A DNA stretch of 10,764 nt from JAKLQJ01 sp964534135 (GTDB lineage: Bacteria; Elusimicrobiota; Elusimicrobia; Elusimicrobiales; UBA9959). The stretch lies in NCBI GenBank assembly GCA_964534135.1, contig CAZHQC010000082.1, positions 1-10,764 of the forward strand, given 5' to 3'. Positions 5,811-10,764 of this stretch are shown here, one piece after another. Every line of letters begins with the position of its first letter. Positions within the stretch are counted from its first letter, which is position 1. The notes under the pieces were generated by a model. That model was not told the origin of the DNA and ran no database searches. It saw nothing but the letters and a program-made list of their open reading frames with translations. Both the position numbers and the translations under genes were made by a program.

Positions 5811-7169
5811 TTATTCGGGCAACTTTATAATTCCCTCTTTCATTTTGAGTTTGGTTTCATTCATCGATCTTGTAATCGCGAACTCCGCCATCTTATAAAG
5901 TTCTTCTCTAGTTGGATTAAGCTTTGCTACGCCTTGCTCTATCGCTTTCATGCCAACGGCAACAGCCTCTTCAATAAAAACTCCAGGCTCATTCATTTCA
6001 GGAAGGAGATGATCTTCACTCAAGCCTTTTTTCTCAGCATATTTAGCTAACTCTTCAGCAGCAGCGATACACATTTCATCGGTAATCCTACTCGCTCTTA
6101 CATCAAGAACCCCTCTAAATATACCGGGAAAACCGAGTGAATTATTTACTTGGTTGGGAAAATCCGATCTACCGGTCGCAACAACTCTAGCTCCCGCCTC
6201 TTTCGCTTCCCAAGGCCAAATTTCAGGAATGGGATTAGCGGTGGCAAAAACAATGGCATCCTTTGCCATAGTAGCTATCCATTCTTTTTTGATTGTATCA
6301 GGGCCGGGTTTGGAAGCCGCGCTAAGAACATCCGCTCCTTTTAAGGCATCTGCCAGCTTGCCCACGAGGCCGGCGCTATTTGTTTTCTCACACATATTCC
6401 ACTTTTGCTTATGACTTTTTAAATCTGTTCTGCCTTTATGCAGAGTACCCTTCGAATCTACATATATCATGTTCTCCGGCTTGGCGCCATAAGCCATATA
6501 AAGCAAACCAATTCTAATATTGGCCGCCCCCGCTCCGTTTAATACTATTTTAACATCTTCGATTTTTTTACCAACTATTTTAAGAGCGTTTATCAAGCCC
6601 GCCAAACATACGGTTGCCGTTCCCTGTTGATCATCATGCCAAACGGGGATATTCATTTTTTTACGCAATTCATCAAGAATATAGAAACATTTTGGCTGAG
6701 CTATATCCTCAAGATTAATACCTCCGAATGTAGGTTCCAAATGCATAACCGTTTTAATTATTTCATCCGGGTCTTTGGTATTTAAACATATGGGAAAAGC
6801 ATCAACTCCGCCCAAATATTTAAAAAGAAGTCCTTTTCCTTCCATAACCGGTAATCCCGCTTCAGGACCGATGTCGCCCAACCCCAAAACTCTGGTTCCG
6901 TCAGACACTACCGCAACCATATTTCCTTTATTGGTATGCTCATAAACTTTCTCAGGATTGTCATGTATATCTTTACAAACTTCGGCTACGCCGGGGGTAT
7001 ACCATATGGCAAAATCATCAATATTTCTTACACAAGATTTAGGCGAGACTTCTATCTTACCTTTATAAAAAGGATGAAGTTTCATGGCGTCTTTCCCAGG
7101 CTTAAGAGCTTTTTTTAAAAGCTCTTCTTTTGAATTTTTTTTCTCTTCCGGTTTTGAATTAGTGAACAT
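5811..7169 (-). CDS. Malic enzyme (oxaloacetate-decarboxylating malate dehydrogenase), NAD(P)-dependent
   Basis: Oxidatively decarboxylates malate to pyruvate and CO2, giving NADH or NADPH. The 452 residues match the short bacterial form and lack the phosphotransacetylase-like tail of E. coli MaeB. Seen: YTPGVAEVC at 57-65 with the catalytic Tyr57; DGTRVLGLGDIGPEAG at 90-105; EGKGLLFK at 110-117 with the catalytic-region Lys112; metal ligands in LED (153-156) and HDDQQGTA (178-185); the dinucleotide loop NGAGAAN at 211-217; and ATANPIPEI and VVATGRSDFPNQVNN further on. Asp at the end of the second strand (YVDSKG) hints at NAD but does not settle the cofactor. The first 27 residues are Lys/Glu-rich and poorly conserved. 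The start has GAGGAG (7175-7180) at a good distance and a -35/-10 pair upstream. Confidence 0.95.
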   Translation of the reverse strand: MFTNSKPEEKKNSKEELLKKALKPGKDAMKLHPFYKGKIEVSPKSCVRNIDDFAIWYTPGVAEVCKDIHDNPEKVYEHTNKGNMVAVVSDGTRVLGLGDIGPEAGLPVMEGKGLLFKYLGGVDAFPICLNTKDPDEIIKTVMHLEPTFGGINLEDIAQPKCFYILDELRKKMNIPVWHDDQQGTATVCLAGLINALKIVGKKIEDVKIVLNGAGAANIRIGLLYMAYGAKPENMIYVDSKGTLHKGRTDLKSHKQKWNMCEKTNSAGLVGKLADALKGADVLSAASKPGPDTIKKEWIATMAKDAIVFATANPIPEIWPWEAKEAGARVVATGRSDFPNQVNNSLGFPGIFRGVLDVRASRITDEMCIAAAEELAKYAEKKGLSEDHLLPEMNEPGVFIEEAVAVGMKAIEQGVAKLNPTREELYKMAEFAITRSMNETKLKMKEGIIKLPE

Positions 7170-7203
7170 TATGACTCCTCATTTTAATTTTTACTTACAA
7201 GTA

Positions 7204-7232
7204 ATTGTAGAATATTAATTTTGCCCAAACAA
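7204..7232 (-). promoter_or_regulatory. Promoter of the malic enzyme gene
   Basis: On the minus strand TTGTTT (7232-7227) and TACAAT (7209-7204) are separated by 17 bases. They lie about 35 bases before the start codon, leaving room for a short leader with the GAGGAG site. The -10 matches five of six consensus bases. Confidence 0.6.
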
Positions 7233-7249
7233 TCCTTATTTTGTATACT
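7221..7249 (+). promoter_or_regulatory. Promoter of the tRNA gene
   Basis: TTGCCC (7221-7226), a 17-base spacer and TATACT (7244-7249) give a good sigma-70-type match facing the tRNA. It overlaps the malic enzyme promoter on the other strand, so the two -35 regions lie side by side. Confidence 0.6.
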
Positions 7250-7264
7250 CTAAATCTAGATTAA

Positions 7265-7292
7265 CCACCCGAAAGATTATATCTTCCGGTGG
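7265..7292 (+). other. Hairpin in the 5' leader of the tRNA transcript
   Basis: CCACC (7265-7269) pairs with GGTGG (7288-7292). After a C-C mismatch, GAA and GAT pair with ATCTTC around the loop TAT, with one bulged A. It sits between the predicted promoter and the tRNA and has no T run, so it is not a terminator. It may guide processing of the precursor; no known riboswitch class is recognised. Confidence 0.45.
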
Positions 7293-7314
7293 GGAAACCT
7301 GCCCGTCACAATGT

Positions 7315-7390
7315 GGCACCGTAGCTCAGTGGTTAGAGCGGGCGTTTCATAAGCGCTAGGTCGGTGGTTCAATTCCACCCGGTGCCACCA
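7315..7390 (+). tRNA. tRNA with CAU anticodon (tRNA-Ile2 or elongator tRNA-Met)
   Basis: A full cloverleaf can be drawn. The acceptor stem GGCACCG/CGGTGCC is perfect over 7 bp; the D arm is GCTC-AGTGGTTA-GAGC; the anticodon arm is GGCGT/GCGCT with the loop TTCATAA and anticodon CAT at 7348-7350; the variable loop is AGGTC; and the T arm is GGTGG-TTCAATT-CCACC. Discriminator A and the encoded CCA end at 7390. The G1-C72 pair rules out an initiator tRNA. Much of the body (AGCTCAGTGGTTAGAGC, a GGCG anticodon stem, GGTCG before the T arm) resembles E. coli tRNA-Ile2, whose C34 is changed to lysidine by TilS. The A4-U69 pair differs from both E. coli Ile2 and Met, so the charging identity stays open. 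Confidence 0.93.
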
Positions 7391-7420
7391 TACACCGAAA
7401 GGTGTATGGTGGATTTTAAA
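7385..7420 (+). terminator. Terminator-like hairpin overlapping the tRNA 3' end
   Basis: CCACCATACACC (7385-7396) and GGTGTATGGTGG (7401-7412) form a perfect 12-bp stem closed by a GAAA tetraloop, followed by ATTTTAAAATTATTTT. The T run is interrupted, so termination may be moderate. The 5' arm includes the last six bases of the tRNA, including CCA. Confidence 0.65.
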
Positions 7421-7466
7421 ATTATTTTATATTAGTGTGGGGAATCAAGTTTTAAAAATCTTATCT

Positions 7467-7495
7467 TTGCAACACATTCCAAACAAAAATACAAA
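7467..7495 (+). promoter_or_regulatory. Possible greA promoter
   Basis: TTGCAA (7467-7472), 17 bases, then TACAAA (7490-7495) gives a fair match before greA. A TATAGT further on has poor spacing to it. Tentative, since the stretch is AT-rich and no other marker supports it. Confidence 0.35.
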
Positions 7496-7533
7496 TATAG
7501 TATCTCAATTAATAGGAAGATTAGGAGAATTTT

Positions 7534-8004
7534 ATGACAGATTTTTATATATCAAAAGAAGGCTATGAAAAACTAAAAAAAGATTTAGTCGAATTAAATC
7601 ATAAAAAAGTAGAAGTTGCAAGCGAAATTGGGGAAGCCCGGGAACAAGGTGATCTCAAGGAAAATGTCGGTTATACCGCGGCAAAAGAAAAACAAGCTCT
7701 TATTTTGGAGAGAATAGGTGAAATTGAAAACAAATTACAATCGGCCAAATTAACAGACGAACTTAAAATTGATAAAAATAGCGCTCGCATAGGCGCCACA
7801 ATAACCATGATAGACAATGATTCAAAAGAAGAGTATGTTTATACATTGGTCACCTCTGATGAAGCAGAACCTTTGGAGGGAAAAATATCAATAGATTCTC
7901 CCATAGCCCAAGGACTTCTTGGAGCTACAAAAGATTCAACTGTAAAAATACAGCTTCCGGCTGCGAAAATGGAGTTTCTCATTACAAAGATAGAATATAA
8001 ATAA
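7534..8004 (+). CDS. greA: Transcription elongation factor GreA
   Basis: GreA enters the secondary channel of stalled, backtracked RNA polymerase and stimulates cleavage of the transcript's 3' end so that elongation resumes. The 156 residues match the family length. The N-terminal coiled-coil hairpin covers about 8-75, with the tip REQGDLKENVGY at 36-47 holding the acidic pair Asp40 and Glu43 that acts at the polymerase active site; the FKBP-like C-terminal domain follows from about 80. The tip reads ENVGY where most GreA have ENAEY, a small change that leaves the key acids in place. AGGAG (7523-7527) is well spaced before the ATG. It is followed 46 bases later by the secretion/pilus ATPase gene. 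Confidence 0.97.
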   Translation: MTDFYISKEGYEKLKKDLVELNHKKVEVASEIGEAREQGDLKENVGYTAAKEKQALILERIGEIENKLQSAKLTDELKIDKNSARIGATITMIDNDSKEEYVYTLVTSDEAEPLEGKISIDSPIAQGLLGATKDSTVKIQLPAAKMEFLITKIEYK

Positions 8005-8006
8005 GA

Positions 8007-8012
8007 TATAAT
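8007..8012 (+). promoter_or_regulatory. Possible -10 element for the GspE/PilB gene
   Basis: A perfect TATAAT lies in the short gap after greA, 38 bases before the next start codon. Only a weak -35 (TTACAA at 7982-7987, 19-base spacing) is seen, so read-through from greA is as likely. Confidence 0.3.
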
Positions 8013-8050
8013 GAACTTAAGCAAAAGAAACGCTTTTTAAGGAGGAGTAT

Positions 8051-9412
8051 ATGGCATTTTGGGGACAAAATAAACCGGAAGGAAACACTTCAGGGGAGAA
8101 TAAATCTTCTTCACCGGAAGCTGCCGCCAATCCGCCTGTCGAGGGAACATTGGCAGATGATTACCAAAATTTAATTAAAACAAAAGGCAGATCTCCCGCT
8201 ATAGATTTAGCCATAAAATTAAGTGATCTTTTACTTGAACATGCTGTAAGAGAAAGAACCAGTGATATTCACATAGAAAATCAAGGCGCAAATTTACGCA
8301 TAAGATTTAGAGTGGATGGCATACTTCAAGATATGCTGACAACACCCAAAAGCACTGACATACCCCTTACACAAAGAATAAGAGTCTTAGCCGGTTTTGA
8401 TCCCGAGCCGCCAAAATCCTTTAGAAATGAGGAAGGCCGTTTTCAAAAAATGATTACAAACAGAGCGATACAAATAAGAGTATCCTCCTTTCCAACCGTT
8501 AATGGCGAAAAACTTGTCTTAAGAGTATTGGACAGACAAGGCTTAGGTATGGACATCGAACAGTTGGGTATGAATAAAGACACATTAACCGTTATTAAAA
8601 AACTTATCCGTAATCCCTACGGCATATTCTTTATAACCGGTTCAACAGGCAGTGGAAAAACCACTTCTCTTTATGCTTTATTGAAAAACATAAGCACTCC
8701 AATGATAAATATTATCACTCTTGAAGATCCTGTGGAATATAGACTTGAGGGAATTAATCAATCTCAAATAAGCCAAAAAACGGGTTTTACCTGGGCCGAA
8801 GGATTAAGAACTATATTAAGACAGGACCCCGATGTTATAATGGTGGGAGAAATAAGAGATTATGAAACAGCTGAAATAAGTTTAAGATCAGCTCTCACCG
8901 GTCATCTTCTTTTTACAACAATTCACACAATAAACGCTCCCAGCATAATAGAAAGACTCTTCGAAATGGGCATACCGCCCTTTTTAATCGCTTCTTCAAT
9001 GCTGGGCGCCATATCTCAAAGACTTGTAAGAAATGTATGTCCGCATTGCGCTCAAAAAGCTGCGCCTCCCTCAGAAACAGTGGTAAAAGAATTTGTTAAA
9101 AATATGGATTCCGTTGAAGCCAAATTGATTACCGAAATGATTCTAAAACCGGGCGCAAACTATAAAGTTGAAAAAGGCTGTCCGAAATGCAGAAACACAG
9201 GCTACCTCGGAAGAACCGGCATATTTGAACTTATGCTGATGAATGAGGAAATAAGAAAACAAGTACTTGATCACAGCGCAACCGATATAATAAAAAGAAC
9301 TGCCATAGAACAAGGTAAAATGAAAACACTCCTTATGGACGGTATAATAAAAGCCAGAGATGGCGTTACAACTCTCTCTGAAATCATAAGAGTAACCGCA
9401 ACTATGGTGTAA
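8051..9412 (+). CDS. GspE/PilB-family assembly ATPase of type II secretion or type IV pili
   Basis: Cytoplasmic hexameric ATPase that powers pilin or pseudopilin assembly. A low-complexity tail rich in Ser, Ala, Pro and Glu (about 5-35) leads into the second N-terminal domain (about 50-165). The motor core shows Walker A GSTGSGKTTS at 197-206, the Asp box TLEDPVEY at 223-230, Walker B DPDVIMVGEIRD at 259-270 and the His box GHLLFTTIHT at 284-293. Four Cys in CPHC (330-333) and CPKC (377-380) form the zinc site typical of GspE and PilB and absent from the PilT retraction motor. At 453 residues it lacks the first N-terminal (MshEN-like) domain of most 500-570-residue members. A strong AAGGAGGAG precedes ATG 8051. 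No other secretion or pilus gene is present here, so the exact system is undecided. Confidence 0.92.
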   Translation: MAFWGQNKPEGNTSGENKSSSPEAAANPPVEGTLADDYQNLIKTKGRSPAIDLAIKLSDLLLEHAVRERTSDIHIENQGANLRIRFRVDGILQDMLTTPKSTDIPLTQRIRVLAGFDPEPPKSFRNEEGRFQKMITNRAIQIRVSSFPTVNGEKLVLRVLDRQGLGMDIEQLGMNKDTLTVIKKLIRNPYGIFFITGSTGSGKTTSLYALLKNISTPMINIITLEDPVEYRLEGINQSQISQKTGFTWAEGLRTILRQDPDVIMVGEIRDYETAEISLRSALTGHLLFTTIHTINAPSIIERLFEMGIPPFLIASSMLGAISQRLVRNVCPHCAQKAAPPSETVVKEFVKNMDSVEAKLITEMILKPGANYKVEKGCPKCRNTGYLGRTGIFELMLMNEEIRKQVLDHSATDIIKRTAIEQGKMKTLLMDGIIKARDGVTTLSEIIRVTATMV

Positions 9413-9553
9413 AAAAGAGGCAAGAAGCAAGAGGAAAGAAACAATAGGGACTAACGAAATACAGAAAATGCCTTATCAATTTTAACTTCTATTCTTTCCA
9501 TTTCCGTGCAATTCTCCGCGTCTTTGCGAATATTTTGCGTATTCTGCACCTTT
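9413..9553 (+). repeat. Low-complexity spacer before the aspartokinase gene
   Basis: The spacer begins with purine-rich near-repeats (GAGGCAAGAAGCAAGAGG, about 9417-9434), passes through a pyrimidine-rich part (about 9486-9503) and ends in TTTGCG words (CCGCGTCTTTGCG, then TTTTGCG). There is no hairpin terminator after the ATPase gene, no clear promoter and no Shine-Dalgarno before ATG 9554. A GTG at 9506 would add 16 residues coded by the repeat words and is not used as the start here. Confidence 0.55.
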
Positions 9554-10558
9554 ATGAAACCAATTATAATGAAATTCGGCGGATATTCTCTTGCTGAAAT
9601 TGAAAAAATTAAAATTGCCGCAGAAAGAGTTTCTTTGGCAAGAAAAAAAGGTCATCCTGTAATTCTTGTCCTCTCCGCTCCAGCGGATATAACTGACGAT
9701 TTAAACAAACTGGCAACACGCGCTCTTGGAACAAACAAGCCAATAAAAAAATCAATTAAAAGGGAGCTATCCGCTCTTCTAATCGCGGGGGAACAAATAA
9801 GCATTTCTCTTATGGCTATGCTTTTAAATAAACAGGGAACAAAAGCCTCCTCCTTCAATGCTTGGCAAGCGGAAATAATTACGGAAGAAAATCATACCCA
9901 AGCGGAAATATTAAAAATAAAAACTAAAAATATAAACACCGCCCTTAACAAAGGGTTTGTTGCCGTAGTTGCCGGTTTTCAAGGAATAAATAAATTGGGT
10001 GAAGCAACCACTCTTGGCAGAGGCGGATCGGATTTAACGGCGGTTGCCTTAGCCCTCGCTTTTAAAGCGGAAATTTGCGAACTCTATACGGATGTCAAAG
10101 GAATTTACACTACCAACCCTTCAATAAATCCAAAAGCAAAAAAAATAAAATATATTACCTATACGGAGCTTAAAGAACTTTCATCTTGCGGCGCAGAAGT
10201 CAGACAACTAAAAGCTATTGATTTCGCCAAAAAACATAAAATAAAGCTCCATATACGCTCTGCCTTCCACAATCAAACGGGAACCATTGTAAGTTCTAAA
10301 AAACCAACTTTAAGCAAAAAAAATATTCCCGCATGCATAACTTTAAAAAGAAAAAAAGATTTATCAAAAGTCTATATTATAGGGCAGGATTTAAATAACA
10401 ATAAAGATATTCTTCCACTTATAAATAAACTGGCTAAAGAAGCAAAAATAACTTTTAAAAAAATAAAAATATCTTTCCATAAAATTGAAATCACAACCAG
10501 ATTTTCTCAAGGGGACAAACTCCTCAATCTCCTTCATAAAGCTTTTTTCAAAGCATAA
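9554..10558 (+). CDS. lysC: Aspartate kinase, divergent and with a shortened regulatory region
   Basis: Phosphorylates aspartate, the first step toward lysine, threonine and methionine. ATG 9554 is chosen because MKPIIMKFGG matches the family's N-terminus. The catalytic domain (1-245) shows KFGGYS at 7-12, GEQIS at 79-83, NAWQAEIITEENH at 102-114, GFQGIN at 141-146, TLGRGGSDLTAVALALA at 153-169, ELYTDVKGIYTTNP at 176-189 and HIRSAF at 233-238. Several usually strict positions differ: GGTS is GGYS, SDTTA is SDLTA, and the VLHPRA segment is VRQLKA (216-221). Only about 85 residues follow the catalytic domain, against about 160 in the usual two-ACT form; they resemble the C-terminal ACT part (KVYIIGQDL onward). 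With 334 residues against about 400, feedback control is probably altered. An active kinase is likely but not certain. Confidence 0.85.
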   Translation: MKPIIMKFGGYSLAEIEKIKIAAERVSLARKKGHPVILVLSAPADITDDLNKLATRALGTNKPIKKSIKRELSALLIAGEQISISLMAMLLNKQGTKASSFNAWQAEIITEENHTQAEILKIKTKNINTALNKGFVAVVAGFQGINKLGEATTLGRGGSDLTAVALALAFKAEICELYTDVKGIYTTNPSINPKAKKIKYITYTELKELSSCGAEVRQLKAIDFAKKHKIKLHIRSAFHNQTGTIVSSKKPTLSKKNIPACITLKRKKDLSKVYIIGQDLNNNKDILPLINKLAKEAKITFKKIKISFHKIEITTRFSQGDKLLNLLHKAFFKA

Positions 10559-10589
10559 ACATTTTCTGCTTTCTGCTCTCTATTCTCTT
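10559..10589 (+). repeat. Pyrimidine-rich spacer after the aspartokinase gene
   Basis: A run of TTTCTGCT-like words with TCTATTCTCTT follows the stop codon. No hairpin with a T run is formed in it. It is much like the spacers at 5786-5812 and 9486-9503. Confidence 0.5.
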
Positions 10590-10711
10590 GCCCCGTTAGA
10601 GATATAACGGCCTGTGATTTATATATCTGCGCTGAAAGAATTAAGGATGGAAACATATGTATAGCTGTAGTATAAAGAAAGGTGCTTAAAGCGGCCTATC
10701 TCTAACGGGGC
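10590..10711. repeat. 122-bp palindromic-ended element (MITE- or REP-like)
   Basis: The ends are a perfect 15-bp inverted repeat: GCCCCGTTAGAGATA at 10590-10604 and its reverse complement at 10697-10711. The left arm can also fold on itself (CCGTTA/TAACGG, 10593-10598 and 10605-10610). The 92 bases between the arms contain no gene-sized frame. The structure fits a small non-autonomous repeat; it could also act as a weak terminator after the aspartokinase gene, although no T run follows directly. Confidence 0.65.
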
Positions 10712-10720
10712 TGTTGCAAG

Positions 10721-10762
10721 TTTTTAGAAATGTCATAGTCTTAGTTTTTTAGAAATGTCATA
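10721..10762. mobile_element. Direct 17-bp repeats, probable end of an insertion sequence
   Basis: TTTTTAGAAATGTCATA occurs exactly at 10721-10737 and 10746-10762, a 25-base period, right after the palindromic element and running to the window edge. Closely spaced direct copies of an AGAAATGTCA-type motif are what one expects of transposase binding sites at an insertion sequence end. No transposase frame is inside the window, so this assignment is an inference. Confidence 0.45.
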
Positions 10763-10764
10763 CT

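Noticed and set aside
7265..7292. Terminator before the tRNA
   Set aside because: The hairpin is followed by GGGGAAACC with no T run, and there is no plus-strand gene upstream to terminate.
7315..7390. Initiator tRNA-fMet
   Set aside because: It has a normal G1-C72 pair and lacks the three G-C pairs at the base of the anticodon stem.
8051..9412. PilT-type retraction ATPase
   Set aside because: The two CxxC pairs and the length fit GspE/PilB; PilT is shorter and lacks this zinc site.
9506..9553. GTG at 9506 as the aspartokinase start
   Set aside because: The 16 extra residues are translated from the repeat-rich spacer and do not match the family, which begins at MKPIIMKFGG.

Overview
This is an AT-rich, gene-dense stretch of a bacterial chromosome with short spacers. 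It carries housekeeping genes: riboflavin, purine and aspartate-family synthesis, an electron transfer flavoprotein (ETF), malic enzyme, GreA, a tRNA, and a type II secretion/type IV pilus-class ATPase. An FMN riboswitch, Shine-Dalgarno sites and a secretion/pilus ATPase indicate a bacterium. The mix of an E. coli-type PurB with a short, archaeal-type PurA, together with spacers built of low-complexity repeat words, suggests an uncultured candidate-phylum-like lineage (Omnitrophota or Elusimicrobiota would be possible). The sequence alone does not fix the taxon.

Layout. 1-823 (minus) is the 5' part of ribBA, cut by the window edge. Its leader (824-1354, minus) holds an extended -10 promoter, an FMN riboswitch and an intrinsic terminator just upstream of the ribosome binding site. 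The variable arm of the riboswitch is swollen by a palindromic insert of about 270 nt. From 1475 a plus-strand operon runs purB-purA-etfB-etfA and ends at a strong hairpin terminator (about 5751-5790) shared with the convergent malic enzyme gene (5811-7169, minus). A divergent promoter pair (7204-7249) separates the malic enzyme gene from a CAU-anticodon tRNA (7315-7390), whose 3' end is shared with a terminator-like hairpin. greA (7534-8004), a GspE/PilB ATPase (8051-9412) and a divergent aspartokinase (9554-10558) follow on the plus strand. The last 175 bases hold a 122-bp element with perfect 15-bp inverted ends, then two direct copies of a 17-bp motif that look like the end of a mobile element continuing past the window.

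How the genes work together. PurA and PurB make AMP from IMP, and PurB also acts earlier in IMP synthesis. EtfBA forms a FAD-containing electron carrier that depends on the FMN/FAD supply controlled by the riboswitch-regulated ribBA. Malic enzyme links malate to pyruvate and NAD(P)H. The aspartokinase would feed lysine, threonine and methionine synthesis.

No wholly new multi-gene system is visible. The most notable items are the riboswitch with a giant arm and its predicted antiterminator, the short archaeal-type PurA, the aspartokinase lacking about one ACT domain, the tRNA overlapped by a terminator hairpin, and the repeat-derived spacers that have replaced Shine-Dalgarno leaders in front of some genes.
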